Translations under genes and position numbers: made by a program | Assembly (NCBI RefSeq): GCF_965139335.1 | Contig: NZ_CBCSEL010000001.1 | DNA from: Catellicoccus marimammalium | Lineage (GTDB): Bacteria; Bacillota; Bacilli; Lactobacillales; Catellicoccaceae | Length of the DNA stretch: 64,000 nt | Direction: 5' to 3' (one strand) | Part shown: positions 26,028 through 35,612 of the stretch, one piece after another | Position numbering within the stretch: the stretch's first letter is position 1 | Layout: each line of letters starts with the position of its first letter | Notes under the pieces: generated by a model | Databases searched by the model: none | What the model was told of the DNA's origin: nothing | What the model saw: only the letters and a program-made list of their open reading frames with translations

Positions 26028-26975
26028 TTATGCTTGTAAAACTAATGAGGCAGCACCAATAACCCCTGCATCATTTCCTAATGTCGCTAAACGAATTTTT
26101 GTCGTTTGTTGTACTAATGGGAAAGTAAATTGTTCAAAGTAACGCTGAACTCCTGCTCGCAAAATCTCTCCTGCTGCAGAAACTCCTCCTCCAATCACAA
26201 CACAAGCTGGATTTAGTGTATTGGCAATATTTGCTACGGCTAACCCTAAATATTGATGTACTTGATCGACGATAGATAAAGCAAGAGCATCTTCCATTTT
26301 AGCAGCATCATAGACATCTTTTGCTGAAAATTCCTCTTTTTGACGTAAAATGGAGTCCATAGTAGATTCCTCTAATGTTTTTTTCGCTACATTTACAATT
26401 CCTGTTGCACTAGCAATTGTTTCCAAACAACCTTTTTTACCACAAGTACATGGAAAATCATGTTTTTCTAAAGCCACAGTAACATGACCAATTTCACCAG
26501 CACCACCAGCAATTCCATGCATAAGTTGATGATTTAAAACAATTCCTCCACCAACTCCTGTGCCTAAAGTTACAAGAACAACATCCGCTTGGTTTTCTCC
26601 TGCACCTTGCCATTGTTCTCCTAAGGCTGCTACATTTGCATCGTTATCTACATAAAATGGCACATGGAAAGTTTCTTCCATCGGTGTTTTTAAATCTTGG
26701 GTTTCTACCCAATTTAAATTGTAAGCACCTGTTACTGTTCCATTGGCACAGTCTACCCCTCCAGGAGAACCCATACCAATCCCGATGATTTCTTTCCATT
26801 CTTCTTTTGTGACTTCTTTTTGTAAAGAAGCAATCATATCAGGAACAATATGACTTCCTTCATCAGAAATATCGGTTGGAATGTTCCATTGTTTTTCTAC
26901 CATTCCTGATTCTGTTACAATCGCAAATTTGATACTTGTGCCACCAAGATCAATTCCTATCATTTTTTTACTCAT
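26028..26975 (-). CDS. glcK: ROK family glucokinase
   Basis: 315 residues. IGIDLGGTSIKFAIV ATP-binding start, VDNDANVAALGE with the catalytic Asp, GTGVGGGIVL, and the zinc motif CTCGKKGCLE. It phosphorylates free glucose. Lies 9 bp after yqgQ, as in Bacillus. Confidence 0.96.
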   Translation of the reverse strand: MSKKMIGIDLGGTSIKFAIVTESGMVEKQWNIPTDISDEGSHIVPDMIASLQKEVTKEEWKEIIGIGMGSPGGVDCANGTVTGAYNLNWVETQDLKTPMEETFHVPFYVDNDANVAALGEQWQGAGENQADVVLVTLGTGVGGGIVLNHQLMHGIAGGAGEIGHVTVALEKHDFPCTCGKKGCLETIASATGIVNVAKKTLEESTMDSILRQKEEFSAKDVYDAAKMEDALALSIVDQVHQYLGLAVANIANTLNPACVVIGGGVSAAGEILRAGVQRYFEQFTFPLVQQTTKIRLATLGNDAGVIGAASLVLQA

Positions 26976-26984
26976 GACAAACTC

Positions 26985-27197
26985 CTATGATTCTTGATTT
27001 TGTTTTTCTTCTTCGTAGCGATGTTCTCGCCGTAAAATTAGTTTTGCAATTTGGTAGGTTTCATCATCAATTAATCGTGAACGATGTAACTGATCGATTT
27101 CAATTGCCATCATTTCAATATCGGCAATTCTTGAGCCTACGTACACAATAATACCAAAGCGTTTTAGTAATTGTTGCACATCATAAAGCGTTTTCAT
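26985..27197 (-). CDS. yqgQ: YqgQ family protein (DUF910)
   Basis: 70 residues from the ATG at 27197, with GGGGGA just upstream; a TTG 12 nt earlier is less likely. MKTLYDVQQLLKRFG start and GSRIADIEMMAIEID core are diagnostic. A small helical protein conserved in front of glucokinase; function unknown. Confidence 0.92.
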   Translation of the reverse strand: MKTLYDVQQLLKRFGIIVYVGSRIADIEMMAIEIDQLHRSRLIDDETYQIAKLILRREHRYEEEKQNQES

Positions 27198-27226
27198 AAA
27201 ATCCCCCAAAATAGTACATATGTTTT

Positions 27227-27235
27227 ATTATAGCA
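27227..27235 (-). promoter_or_regulatory. extended -10 promoter of yqgQ-glcK-rhodanese
   Basis: TGCTATAAT on the minus strand, 30 nt before the yqgQ start, in the gap after the rhomboid gene. Confidence 0.6.
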
Positions 27236-27247
27236 CACTTCATTTAT

Positions 27248-27850
27248 CTATCTGACCTTTTTCTTTGGGGATAGAATAAATCCCAAAAGTACTCCAGATA
27301 ATAAGCCGCCTAGATGTCCAGATAAGGAGACATTGCTATCAAATAAATTAAAAATAATATTCATCGCAATAAAGACAAAATATTGTCTTCCTAATTCTCT
27401 CATCCATGGGCTAGAGCTACGTTTTGCCTGAACGATATAATAACCAAAAAGACCAAATAAAGCTGTCGAGCAGCCAGCAGAAATCGCGTTTCCATCAAAG
27501 AATAAACTTACAACATTTCCGCCTATTCCGCAAAGAAGATATAAAAGAAGATAACGAATCTTTCCTAAATAAAATTCTAGTTCTGGCCCAATAAAATAAA
27601 GGGTCAATAAATTTAAAAATAAATGAGCAAAGCCAATGTGGACAAACATTGCGGTAATTAAACGCCACCATTGACCTTGATGAACTAAAGGTCCCCATTC
27701 TGCACCAAAAGTAAGTAAGGTAACATTTTGGCCATTTTGACTTGGGATTCCTTCTTTTGGTAAATAAATATATTGAAAATAACACATTCCAAGATAAACA
27801 AAGATACAAAGACCAATCAATACATAAGTCATCCAAGGTTTTCTTTTCAT
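27248..27850 (-). CDS. rhomboid family intramembrane serine protease
   Basis: 200 residues with six membrane segments. HIGFAHLFLNLLTLYFIG carries the conserved His/Asn; the Ser is in AGCSTALFGLFG (usual form GASG) and the partner His in LSGHLGGLLSG. YqgP-type neighbour order (rhomboid-yqgQ-glcK) is conserved. Probably involved in membrane protein quality control. AGGAGAAG binding site. Confidence 0.92.
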   Translation of the reverse strand: MKRKPWMTYVLIGLCIFVYLGMCYFQYIYLPKEGIPSQNGQNVTLLTFGAEWGPLVHQGQWWRLITAMFVHIGFAHLFLNLLTLYFIGPELEFYLGKIRYLLLYLLCGIGGNVVSLFFDGNAISAGCSTALFGLFGYYIVQAKRSSSPWMRELGRQYFVFIAMNIIFNLFDSNVSLSGHLGGLLSGVLLGFILSPKKKVR

Positions 27851-27865
27851 TCTCTTCTCCTATAG

Positions 27866-27891
27866 AAAAAAGCGAGGGTAAACCTCGCTTT
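27866..27891 (-). terminator. terminator of rpmG
   Basis: AAAGCGAGG-TTTAC-CCTCGCTTT with a T run on the minus strand, 4 nt past the rpmG stop. Confidence 0.9.
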
Positions 27892-27894
27892 CTA

Positions 27895-28044
27895 TTATTT
27901 TGTTTCACGGTGTAAAGTTACTTTACGTTCACGTGGACAATATTTTTTCTTTTCTAAACGATCTGGGTTGTTACGTTTATTTTTGTTTGTTAAGTAGTTA
28001 CGTTCTTTACATGAAGTACATTCTAAAATAATATTTTCACGCAT
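27895..28044 (-). CDS. rpmG: 50S ribosomal protein L33
   Basis: 49 residues: MRENIILECTSCKERNYLT, NKRNNPDRLEKKKYC and VTLHRETK. Zinc-ribbon type but with only three cysteines: the fourth position is in PRERK. Usual length; too short to be found by long-ORF scans. Starts after ATGAGAATA-like AT-rich leader with GGAG upstream. Confidence 0.97.
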   Translation of the reverse strand: MRENIILECTSCKERNYLTNKNKRNNPDRLEKKKYCPRERKVTLHRETK

Positions 28045-28154
28045 AATCTATTCTCCTTTGTGTTTTTATCTTTAATCAAGTAGTTCTAGTATATCATTTT
28101 TTAAGAAGGCTGACCATACTTTTTCGTCAATTTGTTAAGGAAAACTACTTTACA

Positions 28155-30290
28155 TTATTGTTGTTCTTTATTTCCATACAATTTGTAGTATAAGTCGTAC
28201 ACTTCTTTGGCTAGCGCTACGTTCTCATGACTATTTTCTGAAACTTTTGGTAAAACAACGGTCACAGATAATTTAGCATCTGTATCCCCACGTTTATTAA
28301 TGTAAGAAATTAAATTCAAGTTTAAGGTGCTTTCATAGCGGCCACTTGCACGATTATATCCTGAAGTTTCGGCCGTTCCTGTTTTTGCACTAATATTATA
28401 TTTACATCCTTGAAGATCTGTTGCTGTACCTTGTGCTCCATGAACAACTTGGTACATTCCTTCATGAAGGATGTTCCATTGATCTTGTGTTAAATGAATG
28501 GTATTCATTACTTTTGGTGTAATTTTCTTGATTTCTTTCCCTAATCCGCCTTCGCTATTATTAGCATAAATTCCTTCGACAAAGTGTGGCGCAATTCGTT
28601 TTCCATCATTATAAATTGTACTTGTATATTGAGCTAATTGTAATGGAGTATACGTGTCATAGTTTCCGTAAGATAAATCGAGCATATTCCCTTGAGTTCC
28701 TGGAATTAAGTTGCCGTCTTTATCATAGAATTGTTTATTAATTAATCCTGTAGATTCTCCATTTACATCTACCCCTGTTTCTGCACCTAAACCATATTCA
28801 GCATAGGTCTTGCGCAATTTTTTAATAGGTGAAATATCTTCTGACATTACCATGTTTGGTGTGTAATGCTGACCTAACATCGCAAATACGATATTCATCA
28901 TATAAACGTTAGAAGAAACTTCTAATGCTTTTACGGCATTGACCGGTACTTGACCATAGCGGTTAAATACTGAACTTTTACGAACCGCTCCTGCTCCTTG
29001 ACCAATCACTAACGGTTGGTCAATAAAGGTTTGATTATCAGAAATTACTTTGTTTTCATAACCAGAAGTAATAGTTGCTGGTTTTACTACTGAACCTGGG
29101 ATAAAGGCTTTGTTGATAGTTCCTAATGTGTCTTCATCAATTTCCCCTGTTTTTGGATCACGACTATATCCAGAAATCCCAATAATTCCGCCTGTTTTTG
29201 GATTGGTTACTACAACATAAGCTCCTTCTGAGCAAGGACTGCTACCTACAATATTTTGTGCATAGCGTTTAACAATATCATTTAATTTTTCTTGGAACTC
29301 TGCATCAATGGTTAATTTTAAATTGTCTCCTTTTTCTGGCTCTTTAACCACTTCTTGTTTAACAATTTCTTGTTTATTATTCGTAAAGATTTCTACTTTT
29401 CCGTTTACCCCATGAAGGTAAGATTCATAGGTTTTTTCTAAATAACTTAATCCTACACGATCATTTAAAGAATATCCTTTCGCTAAATATTCTTTCGCTA
29501 AATCTGCAGGTAATCCTGTTTTTTCACTAGAAACGGTTCCTAAAATACTACGCATAGAATCGGAAGCTTTCGTATAAGAACGAGTCCAATCGACACTTGT
29601 TGCGACTCCATCTAACTTATCTTCATTTTCTCCCACAACCGCAATTTCTTCATTTGTGACATCACTATTTTTCACTACAGTAGGAGTTAATGTTTGGGCT
29701 CCATTTAATTTTTTATAAATAGCAACTGCTTCTTTTTGTTGCTGATTATAATCAATATCGGACTTAGAAACATATTTCAACTGTAATTGATACGTTTTTC
29801 CAGGATCTTCTCCTGTTTTAATCAATTCATTTTTGGGAATACGATCAAGCACTTCTTCATTATGCTTCTGATAAGCTAAATAGTAATCCTTTTTATCACG
29901 TTCTGTGATATTTTTGGTTGGCATTGTAATCAATTTACTTAATCGATTCGCTACCTCTGCCATTTGTTGTGTTGTAGCTCCTCTTGGTTTGGTATAAATA
30001 ATTGCTTGGTTGGCTTTATTTGTTACTAATACTTTACCTGCATTATCATAAATAGAACCACGAGGGGCATTATTTAATTTCACGATGGTTTCATGCTCAT
30101 CATTTAAACGAGCTTCAAACTTTTTATAATCTACAACATCTAAACGGAATAATTGCACGACTAAAATGAACAATAGAATAAAAGAAATTGTAGAAAGTAA
30201 GTTTAAACGAAACGCAATATGCCCGGTACTTGTATTATCTGTTTTTTGTTTGCGTGTATTTTTACGAAACGGGATATAGGGTTTCTTCAT
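28155..30290 (-). CDS. class B penicillin-binding protein (transpeptidase)
   Basis: 711 residues. N-terminal cytoplasmic tail and membrane anchor (about 27-48), a pedestal with RGSIYDNAGKVLVTN, then the transpeptidase domain: GSVVKPAT (SxxK), EVSSNVYM (SxN) and SAKTGTAETSG (KTG). It cross-links peptidoglycan; overall layout resembles the elongasome PBP2b of enterococci and streptococci more than the PASTA-containing PBP2X. It stands alone, with AAAGGAG upstream. Confidence 0.92.
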   Translation of the reverse strand: MKKPYIPFRKNTRKQKTDNTSTGHIAFRLNLLSTISFILLFILVVQLFRLDVVDYKKFEARLNDEHETIVKLNNAPRGSIYDNAGKVLVTNKANQAIIYTKPRGATTQQMAEVANRLSKLITMPTKNITERDKKDYYLAYQKHNEEVLDRIPKNELIKTGEDPGKTYQLQLKYVSKSDIDYNQQQKEAVAIYKKLNGAQTLTPTVVKNSDVTNEEIAVVGENEDKLDGVATSVDWTRSYTKASDSMRSILGTVSSEKTGLPADLAKEYLAKGYSLNDRVGLSYLEKTYESYLHGVNGKVEIFTNNKQEIVKQEVVKEPEKGDNLKLTIDAEFQEKLNDIVKRYAQNIVGSSPCSEGAYVVVTNPKTGGIIGISGYSRDPKTGEIDEDTLGTINKAFIPGSVVKPATITSGYENKVISDNQTFIDQPLVIGQGAGAVRKSSVFNRYGQVPVNAVKALEVSSNVYMMNIVFAMLGQHYTPNMVMSEDISPIKKLRKTYAEYGLGAETGVDVNGESTGLINKQFYDKDGNLIPGTQGNMLDLSYGNYDTYTPLQLAQYTSTIYNDGKRIAPHFVEGIYANNSEGGLGKEIKKITPKVMNTIHLTQDQWNILHEGMYQVVHGAQGTATDLQGCKYNISAKTGTAETSGYNRASGRYESTLNLNLISYINKRGDTDAKLSVTVVLPKVSENSHENVALAKEVYDLYYKLYGNKEQQ

Positions 30291-30409
30291 CGATGCAGTC
30301 TGCTCCTTTCTTTTATAAATTCCTTTTTATTGTACCACAATTTTTTCTTTCCGACGTTTGTGAAGCGATGTTTTAAACTTTTTTGAAAAAACAAAAGGTC
30401 TTTATCGAA

Positions 30410-30453
30410 AAAATAAAAATACCTCCCAAAAGTTGTATCTAACTTTTGGGAGG
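30410..30453 (-). terminator. terminator of thrS
   Basis: CCTCCCAAAAGTT and AACTTTTGGGAGG form a 13-bp perfect stem, followed on the minus strand by an AT-rich T run. Confidence 0.92.
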
Positions 30454-30478
30454 CATATCAATAAAGAGTAGTTTATTT

Positions 30479-32416
30479 TTAATCTTCTGTTGGACGGCTG
30501 AAGTTTTCTACATCTTTCGCTAATAGAGCTTTGAATTCATCTAAAGACATAGAAACTTGTTCTTTTTGTCCATAACGACGAACATTTACAGAACCATTTG
30601 CTGCTTCTTCATCCCCTACAACGACTTGATAAGGAATTTTTTGTGTTTGTGCAGAACGGATCTTATATCCTAATTTTTCATTACGTTCATCTACTTCTAC
30701 ACGATAAGGAACTAATGCATTTTTCACTTGATAAGCGTAATCAGCATGAGCTTCATTGTTTACTGGAATTACTTCAACTTGAGTTGGTGCTAACCAAGTT
30801 GGGAAGGCACCTTTATATTCTTCGATTAAGTAAGCTGTGAAGCGTTCCATTGTAGAAATAACTCCACGGTGGATAACCACTGGACGGTGACTATTTTCAC
30901 CATCTTCTCCAACATAAGTTAAATCGAAGCGTTCTGGTAATAAGAAGTCTAATTGGATTGTAGATAATGTTTCTTCTGTTCCCATCGCTGTTTTCACTTG
31001 TACGTCTAATTTAGGACCATAGAAAGCAGCTTCTCCTTCCGCTTCAAAGTAATCTAATTCCATGTCATCCATCGCTGCTTTTAACATTGTTTGTGCTTTT
31101 TCCCACATTTCGTCATCATCGAAATATTTTTCTGTATTTTCTGGGTCACGATAGCTTAAACGGAAACGATAATCTGTAATATTGAAGTCTTTGTATACTT
31201 CTAAGATTAATTGTAATACGCGAGTAAATTCTTCTTGAATTTGATCTGGACGAACAAAGATATGTGCATCATTTAAAGTCATTTCACGTACACGTTGTAA
31301 TCCTGATAAAGCACCACTCTTTTCATAACGGTGCATCATTCCTAATTCTGCAATACGAATTGGTAATTCACGGTAAGAGTGAATATCTTGTTTGTAAACT
31401 TCCATGTGGTGTGGGCAGTTCATAGGACGTAATACTAATTGTTCTCCATCTCCCATATCCATTGGTGGGAACATATCATCTTTATAGTGGTCCCAGTGAC
31501 CAGAAGTTTTGTATAAGTTTACATTCGCTAATACTGGAGTATATACATGTTGATAACCTAAGCTTAATTCTTTATCAATAATGTAACGTTCTAACACACG
31601 GCGAATTGTAGAACCTTTTGGTAACCAAATCGGTAAACCAGAACCTACTTCTTGAGAAATTGTGAATAAATCTAATTCTTTTCCTAGTTTACGATGGTCA
31701 CGAGCTTTTGCTTCTTCACGCATTTTCAAGTATGCTTTTAATGCTTTTTCATCAAAGAAAGCTGTACCGTAAATACGTTGCATCATTTTATTATTACTAT
31801 CTCCACGCCAATATGCTCCTGCTAAAGATAATAATTTAAAGACTGGAATTTTCGCTGTACTTGGTACATGTACACCACGACATAAATCTGAAAATTCACC
31901 TTGTTCATAATAAGTAATTGTTTCGCCTTCTGGTAATTCAGCGATTAATTCTACTTTATATGGATCATCTGCAAATTTTTCTGCTGCTTCTTCACGAGAG
32001 CAAACATGACGAGTAATTGGTAAGTTTTCACTAACAATTTTTTTCATTTCTGCTTCGATTTTTGGCAAATCTTCTTCTGTAATTGGTTGATCACCGTTAT
32101 CTACATCATAATAGAATCCATTTTCAATCACAGGTCCAATTCCTAATTTAATGTTTGGATATAAACGACGTAAGGCTTGAGCCATTAAATGAGCTGCAGA
32201 GTGGCGCATTACTGCTAAAGCATCTTCGTCTTTATTTGTTAAAATTTCTAAACTTCCATCTTCTTCTAAAGGAGTTGTTAAGTCTACTAACTCTCCGTTA
32301 AAACGAGCAACGATTGCTTTTTTTGCTAAACTATTGCTGATTGATTTGGCAATATCATAAGCACTTACGCCATTGTCAAATTCTTTACAGCTTCCATCTG
32401 GAAATGTAATTTTCAT
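30479..32416 (-). CDS. thrS: threonyl-tRNA synthetase
   Basis: 645 residues, full length. N-terminal TGS domain, editing domain with HSAAHLMAQAL and the CSREE-containing second part, class II core (RPMNCPHHMEVY motif; SGALSGLQRVREM motif 2; VVIHRGVISTMERF motif 3) and an anticodon-binding domain. A T-box leader precedes it. GAGGAGGAAGG binding site. Confidence 0.98.
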   Translation of the reverse strand: MKITFPDGSCKEFDNGVSAYDIAKSISNSLAKKAIVARFNGELVDLTTPLEEDGSLEILTNKDEDALAVMRHSAAHLMAQALRRLYPNIKLGIGPVIENGFYYDVDNGDQPITEEDLPKIEAEMKKIVSENLPITRHVCSREEAAEKFADDPYKVELIAELPEGETITYYEQGEFSDLCRGVHVPSTAKIPVFKLLSLAGAYWRGDSNNKMMQRIYGTAFFDEKALKAYLKMREEAKARDHRKLGKELDLFTISQEVGSGLPIWLPKGSTIRRVLERYIIDKELSLGYQHVYTPVLANVNLYKTSGHWDHYKDDMFPPMDMGDGEQLVLRPMNCPHHMEVYKQDIHSYRELPIRIAELGMMHRYEKSGALSGLQRVREMTLNDAHIFVRPDQIQEEFTRVLQLILEVYKDFNITDYRFRLSYRDPENTEKYFDDDEMWEKAQTMLKAAMDDMELDYFEAEGEAAFYGPKLDVQVKTAMGTEETLSTIQLDFLLPERFDLTYVGEDGENSHRPVVIHRGVISTMERFTAYLIEEYKGAFPTWLAPTQVEVIPVNNEAHADYAYQVKNALVPYRVEVDERNEKLGYKIRSAQTQKIPYQVVVGDEEAANGSVNVRRYGQKEQVSMSLDEFKALLAKDVENFSRPTED

Positions 32417-32432
32417 TTTCCTTCCTCCTCAT

Positions 32433-32697
32433 TCATTTTTCTATAAAAAAAATCCTGATGCAAAGCATCAGGACGATATAGCAAACGTGGTTCCACCTCA
32501 ATTTAAGATTAATCGATGATTAATCTCCTCTCCATACTATAACGCGTATGACACGGCATAACTTTTGACGATTATGCTCTGACAAAAGGAGTCATCCCCT
32601 CTCGTTTCTTGAGGAAGCTTTCAGCGGGTCACTTCCCTCTCTGTCCAAGGCGTCATAGGTTCAGGTGGCTTTTGTTAAATCTTTATTTTATTTGTTA
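32433..32697 (-). promoter_or_regulatory. T-box riboswitch leader of thrS
   Basis: On the minus strand the leader contains the canonical T-box AGGTGGAACCACG (32485-32498), followed by a terminator TCCTGATG-CTTTG-CATCAGGA with a T run (32443-32474). The upstream part folds as a long stem I with a GAGAGGG/CCTCAAGAAACGAG region. Uncharged tRNA-Thr should favour readthrough. An ACT in GATGACTCC is a possible specifier but was not proven by folding. Confidence 0.93.
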
Positions 32698-32702
32698 TTC
32701 TC

Positions 32703-32731
32703 ATTCTATCTCATTTTTTATTTGCTGACAA
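32703..32731 (-). promoter_or_regulatory. thrS promoter
   Basis: On the minus strand TTGTCA, 17-bp spacer, TAGAAT, ending just before the T-box leader. Confidence 0.8.
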
Positions 32732-32781
32732 CTCTTATTTTTCTTTTCTTTCTCAAATTATTTCCAATCTATCTCCTAAAA

Positions 32782-32796
32782 ATGAAAACGTTTTCT
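32782..32796. promoter_or_regulatory. cre-like CcpA site between topB and thrS
   Basis: ATGAAAACGTTTTCT fits the cre consensus WTGNAANCGNWNNCW. It lies about 50 bp upstream of the thrS -35 and directly after the topB stop. A role is unproven. Confidence 0.4.
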
Positions 32797-32799
32797 TAT

Positions 32800-34860
32800 T
32801 TAGTCTTGAACTTGGAAATTTTCTAAGGCACTCGCAAAAGGATTTTCAGCTGGAGCTTTTTCGCTATATTTTTTCATCAAACGACGTTCTTCTTGTTTTG
32901 TCATTTTTTGTTTTTTCGCTTTTTTGTCTGGAATTTTTTCTGTTAAAGAACAACTCTGGCATTTAAAATATGCACCTTTTTCTCCTTCTACAATGACCAT
33001 TTTCTTATGACATTGTGGGCAACGATGATTGGAAACTTTTAAATCCTTCCGACGTTTATAATGGCATTCTGGATTGGAACAAACATAAAAAACACCTTGT
33101 TTGGTTTTCTTTTCCCGTAGACGTCCACTACATTCTGGACATTTTTTTGTAGTTAACGCAAAATCCTTATATTCTTTTTCACTTTGTTTAATTTCGGTAA
33201 CTAAGCGCGTTGCCTCTTTTTTCATCTTTTGGATAAATTGTTCTTTTTTCTCTTTTCCTTTTTCAATCTTTTGTAAATGCAATTCCCACTCTTCGGTCAA
33301 TTCTGGACGCACTAAACTTTCATTGACTAAGGTTAGCAATTGTTTTCCTTTTGGAGTAACAATAAATTCGCGACCTTGACGTTCTAAATATTGAATATTT
33401 ACTAATTTTTCAATAATTTCTGCTCTTGTCGCTGGAGTTCCTAAATGATGTTTTTCCATTTGTGCTAACAATTGTCCTTCCGTTAGACGAGATTTTGGTT
33501 TTGTCATGGAGGAAACTACTTTTATCTGGATAGGAAGTTCTTGATTCAAAGATAAATGTAGAGAAGAGACTCCTTCTTCTTTTTCTTTCCAACCTTGTTC
33601 TAATACTTTCTCTTGTTTTAATTGAAAGTTTTGATCTCCTAATAGAATGACAAACGTTTGTTCTTCTGCTTCATAAGGCGGATAAAATAAATTCAAGAAC
33701 CGTTTTGTAATTAATTGATAAATTTTCCATTCGTCTTGTGATAGACGTGAAATGTTAGGTGCCACTTCTGTAGGAATTAATCCATAGTGATCCGAAACTT
33801 TTTGATCATTAAATACTTTTCTTTGTTGGACCTTTCCTTTTTGTAAAATCGTTCCAGAAAGAGAAAACTCTTTAGCGACAGCTTGTAATCGTTCTTTCAT
33901 TGAAGATTCTAAATCTGTCGGCAAGTATTTTGAATCCGTACGTGGATAACTGACGATTTTATGATGTTCATATAAACTTTGTACTAAATTCAATGTTTTT
34001 TTTGCTGAAAAGCCATATCTCTGGTTGGCTACTTGCTGTAACTCGGTTAAGTCATAAAGTAGTGGTGCCCATTGCTTTTTCACTTTCACTTTCTTTTCTT
34101 TAACTACAGCCGTCTCTTTTTGTAGTTGAGCTTTCACTTTCTCAGCAGTTTCTTTTTTAGAAAAAACAAGAGGCTTTCTACTTGTCAAAGGATGACCTTG
34201 ATAAGATAATTCGACCGTGAATTGCTCTTTTGGTCGGAAAGATTCAATTTCCTTTTCTCGTTTTCGTACCAACGCTAATGTAGGGGTTTGCACTCTCCCT
34301 GCAGAAAGTTGATCTCCATATTGAATCGTTAATGCTCGTGAAACATTTAATCCAATCAACCAATCTGCTTCTGAACGTGCTTGAGCAGAATAAAATAAAT
34401 CATCATACATTTTGGCTGGTTTTAAATGAGCAAATCCCTCTTTAATCGCTTTATCGGTTTGCGAAGAAATCCAAAGTCTCTTTACCGGTCCTTTATAGCG
34501 TACATATTGTAAAATCCAACGAGCAACTAATTCCCCTTCTCTTCCAGCATCTGTTGCTATAACTACTTCTTTAATATCTTTTCTTTGACATAATTGACGA
34601 ATGGCTTGCAATTGTCCTTTGGTTTTAGGCAAAGGTTGGATTAAAAATTGTTTGGGTAACATCGGTAGAGTATCCATACTCCAAGTTTTCCATTCTTTTT
34701 TATAGTCTTCTGGCATTTTTAATGTCAATAAGTGACCATAACCCCAAGTAACAATTGTGGATTTCCCTTCATAATAATGCTTTTTCTTTTCTTTAGCATG
34801 TAGCACACGAGCCAAATCACTCGCGACACTTGGTTTTTCTGCGATAACTAATTGTTTCAT
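32800..34860 (-). CDS. topB: DNA topoisomerase III (type IA)
   Basis: 686 residues. Toprim domain at the start (LVIAEKPSVASDLARVL; ATDAGREGEL), gate region SAGRVQTPTLALV, active-site Tyr in KIVSYPRTDSKYL, and C-terminal zinc ribbons (CPECSGRLREK and CPQCHKKM). It relaxes or decatenates DNA; the C-terminal part differs from topoisomerase I. Transcribed alone, with AAGGAG upstream. Confidence 0.95.
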   Translation of the reverse strand: MKQLVIAEKPSVASDLARVLHAKEKKKHYYEGKSTIVTWGYGHLLTLKMPEDYKKEWKTWSMDTLPMLPKQFLIQPLPKTKGQLQAIRQLCQRKDIKEVVIATDAGREGELVARWILQYVRYKGPVKRLWISSQTDKAIKEGFAHLKPAKMYDDLFYSAQARSEADWLIGLNVSRALTIQYGDQLSAGRVQTPTLALVRKREKEIESFRPKEQFTVELSYQGHPLTSRKPLVFSKKETAEKVKAQLQKETAVVKEKKVKVKKQWAPLLYDLTELQQVANQRYGFSAKKTLNLVQSLYEHHKIVSYPRTDSKYLPTDLESSMKERLQAVAKEFSLSGTILQKGKVQQRKVFNDQKVSDHYGLIPTEVAPNISRLSQDEWKIYQLITKRFLNLFYPPYEAEEQTFVILLGDQNFQLKQEKVLEQGWKEKEEGVSSLHLSLNQELPIQIKVVSSMTKPKSRLTEGQLLAQMEKHHLGTPATRAEIIEKLVNIQYLERQGREFIVTPKGKQLLTLVNESLVRPELTEEWELHLQKIEKGKEKKEQFIQKMKKEATRLVTEIKQSEKEYKDFALTTKKCPECSGRLREKKTKQGVFYVCSNPECHYKRRKDLKVSNHRCPQCHKKMVIVEGEKGAYFKCQSCSLTEKIPDKKAKKQKMTKQEERRLMKKYSEKAPAENPFASALENFQVQD

Positions 34861-34873
34861 CTTTTCTCCTTAC

Positions 34874-34902
34874 AAAAAAGCTGAAGCCAAGGCTCCAGCT
34901 TA
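34874..34902 (-). terminator. terminator of the murE/D-Asp ligase/racemase unit
   Basis: AGCTGAAGCC and GGCTCCAGCT arms (one mismatch) with a T run on the minus strand, overlapping the racemase stop codon. Confidence 0.88.
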
Positions 34903-35607
34903 TTTTTTCTTCATTTCGACTAATACTTGATTGACCAATTCAGATTGAGCATCAATGACTTCATAAGGATGATTTGGACATTTTTCTTCGATTAAAGAAA
35001 GTTCTGTACATCCTAAAATCATATAATCACAATGATATTCTTCTTTTGCTCGTTGTAAAATTTGATGATAACGTGCTTCATTCATCCAATCTTTTTCTTT
35101 AATATCATCATAAATTAAGCCCATTACCTCTTTTTGTAGTTCTGCATCAGGAATACAAATCTCTAAATTAGGATAAGACTCTAATTCTTGGTGATATACT
35201 TTGGATTGAATGGTTCCAGAAGTTGCTAAAACCATCACTCGTTTTTTCTTTCCTTGCGCTTTTTTAGCTACAACATGAGCAGCAATTCGTGGCATATGTA
35301 AAATCGGAACAATAGAACTTTCTTGCAAGCGTTCATAAAAATAATGAGCCGTATTACATGTCAACACAAAAAAGCGTGGGTGTAACGGTTGAAGAGAAAC
35401 GATGTCTTCTTGTAACACAGGATAAGGATCTTCTTTAGATTGTTGTAAAATAAACGCTGTTCGGTCAGGAATCGAAGCATGGTTACAAACAATATAATTT
35501 AAATAATCTTGGTCTTTATTTGCAGGGGTACGTTGGTTTAATAAATGAATAAAACTTTCCGTTGCCATTGTACCCATGCCACCTAAGACGACAAAAAAAT
35601 TCTCCAT
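34900..35607 (-). CDS. aspartate/glutamate racemase family protein, probable aspartate racemase
   Basis: 235 residues. The two catalytic Cys are in FVLTCNTAHYF and ILGCTELSL, the marks of the PLP-independent Asp/Glu racemase family; MENFFVVLGGMGTMATESF opens as in RacD. Directly downstream (5 bp) of the D-aspartate ligase gene, so it very likely makes D-Asp for the peptidoglycan cross-bridge, as described for Enterococcus faecium. Substrate is inferred from context. Confidence 0.88.
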   Translation of the reverse strand: MENFFVVLGGMGTMATESFIHLLNQRTPANKDQDYLNYIVCNHASIPDRTAFILQQSKEDPYPVLQEDIVSLQPLHPRFFVLTCNTAHYFYERLQESSIVPILHMPRIAAHVVAKKAQGKKKRVMVLATSGTIQSKVYHQELESYPNLEICIPDAELQKEVMGLIYDDIKEKDWMNEARYHQILQRAKEEYHCDYMILGCTELSLIEEKCPNHPYEVIDAQSELVNQVLVEMKKK

Positions 35608-35612
35608 AATAC

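Noticed and set aside
27895..28044. L33 missing the fourth zinc-ligand Cys as a damaged gene
   Set aside because: Three-Cys L33 variants ending CPR are, to my knowledge, ordinary in Firmicutes.
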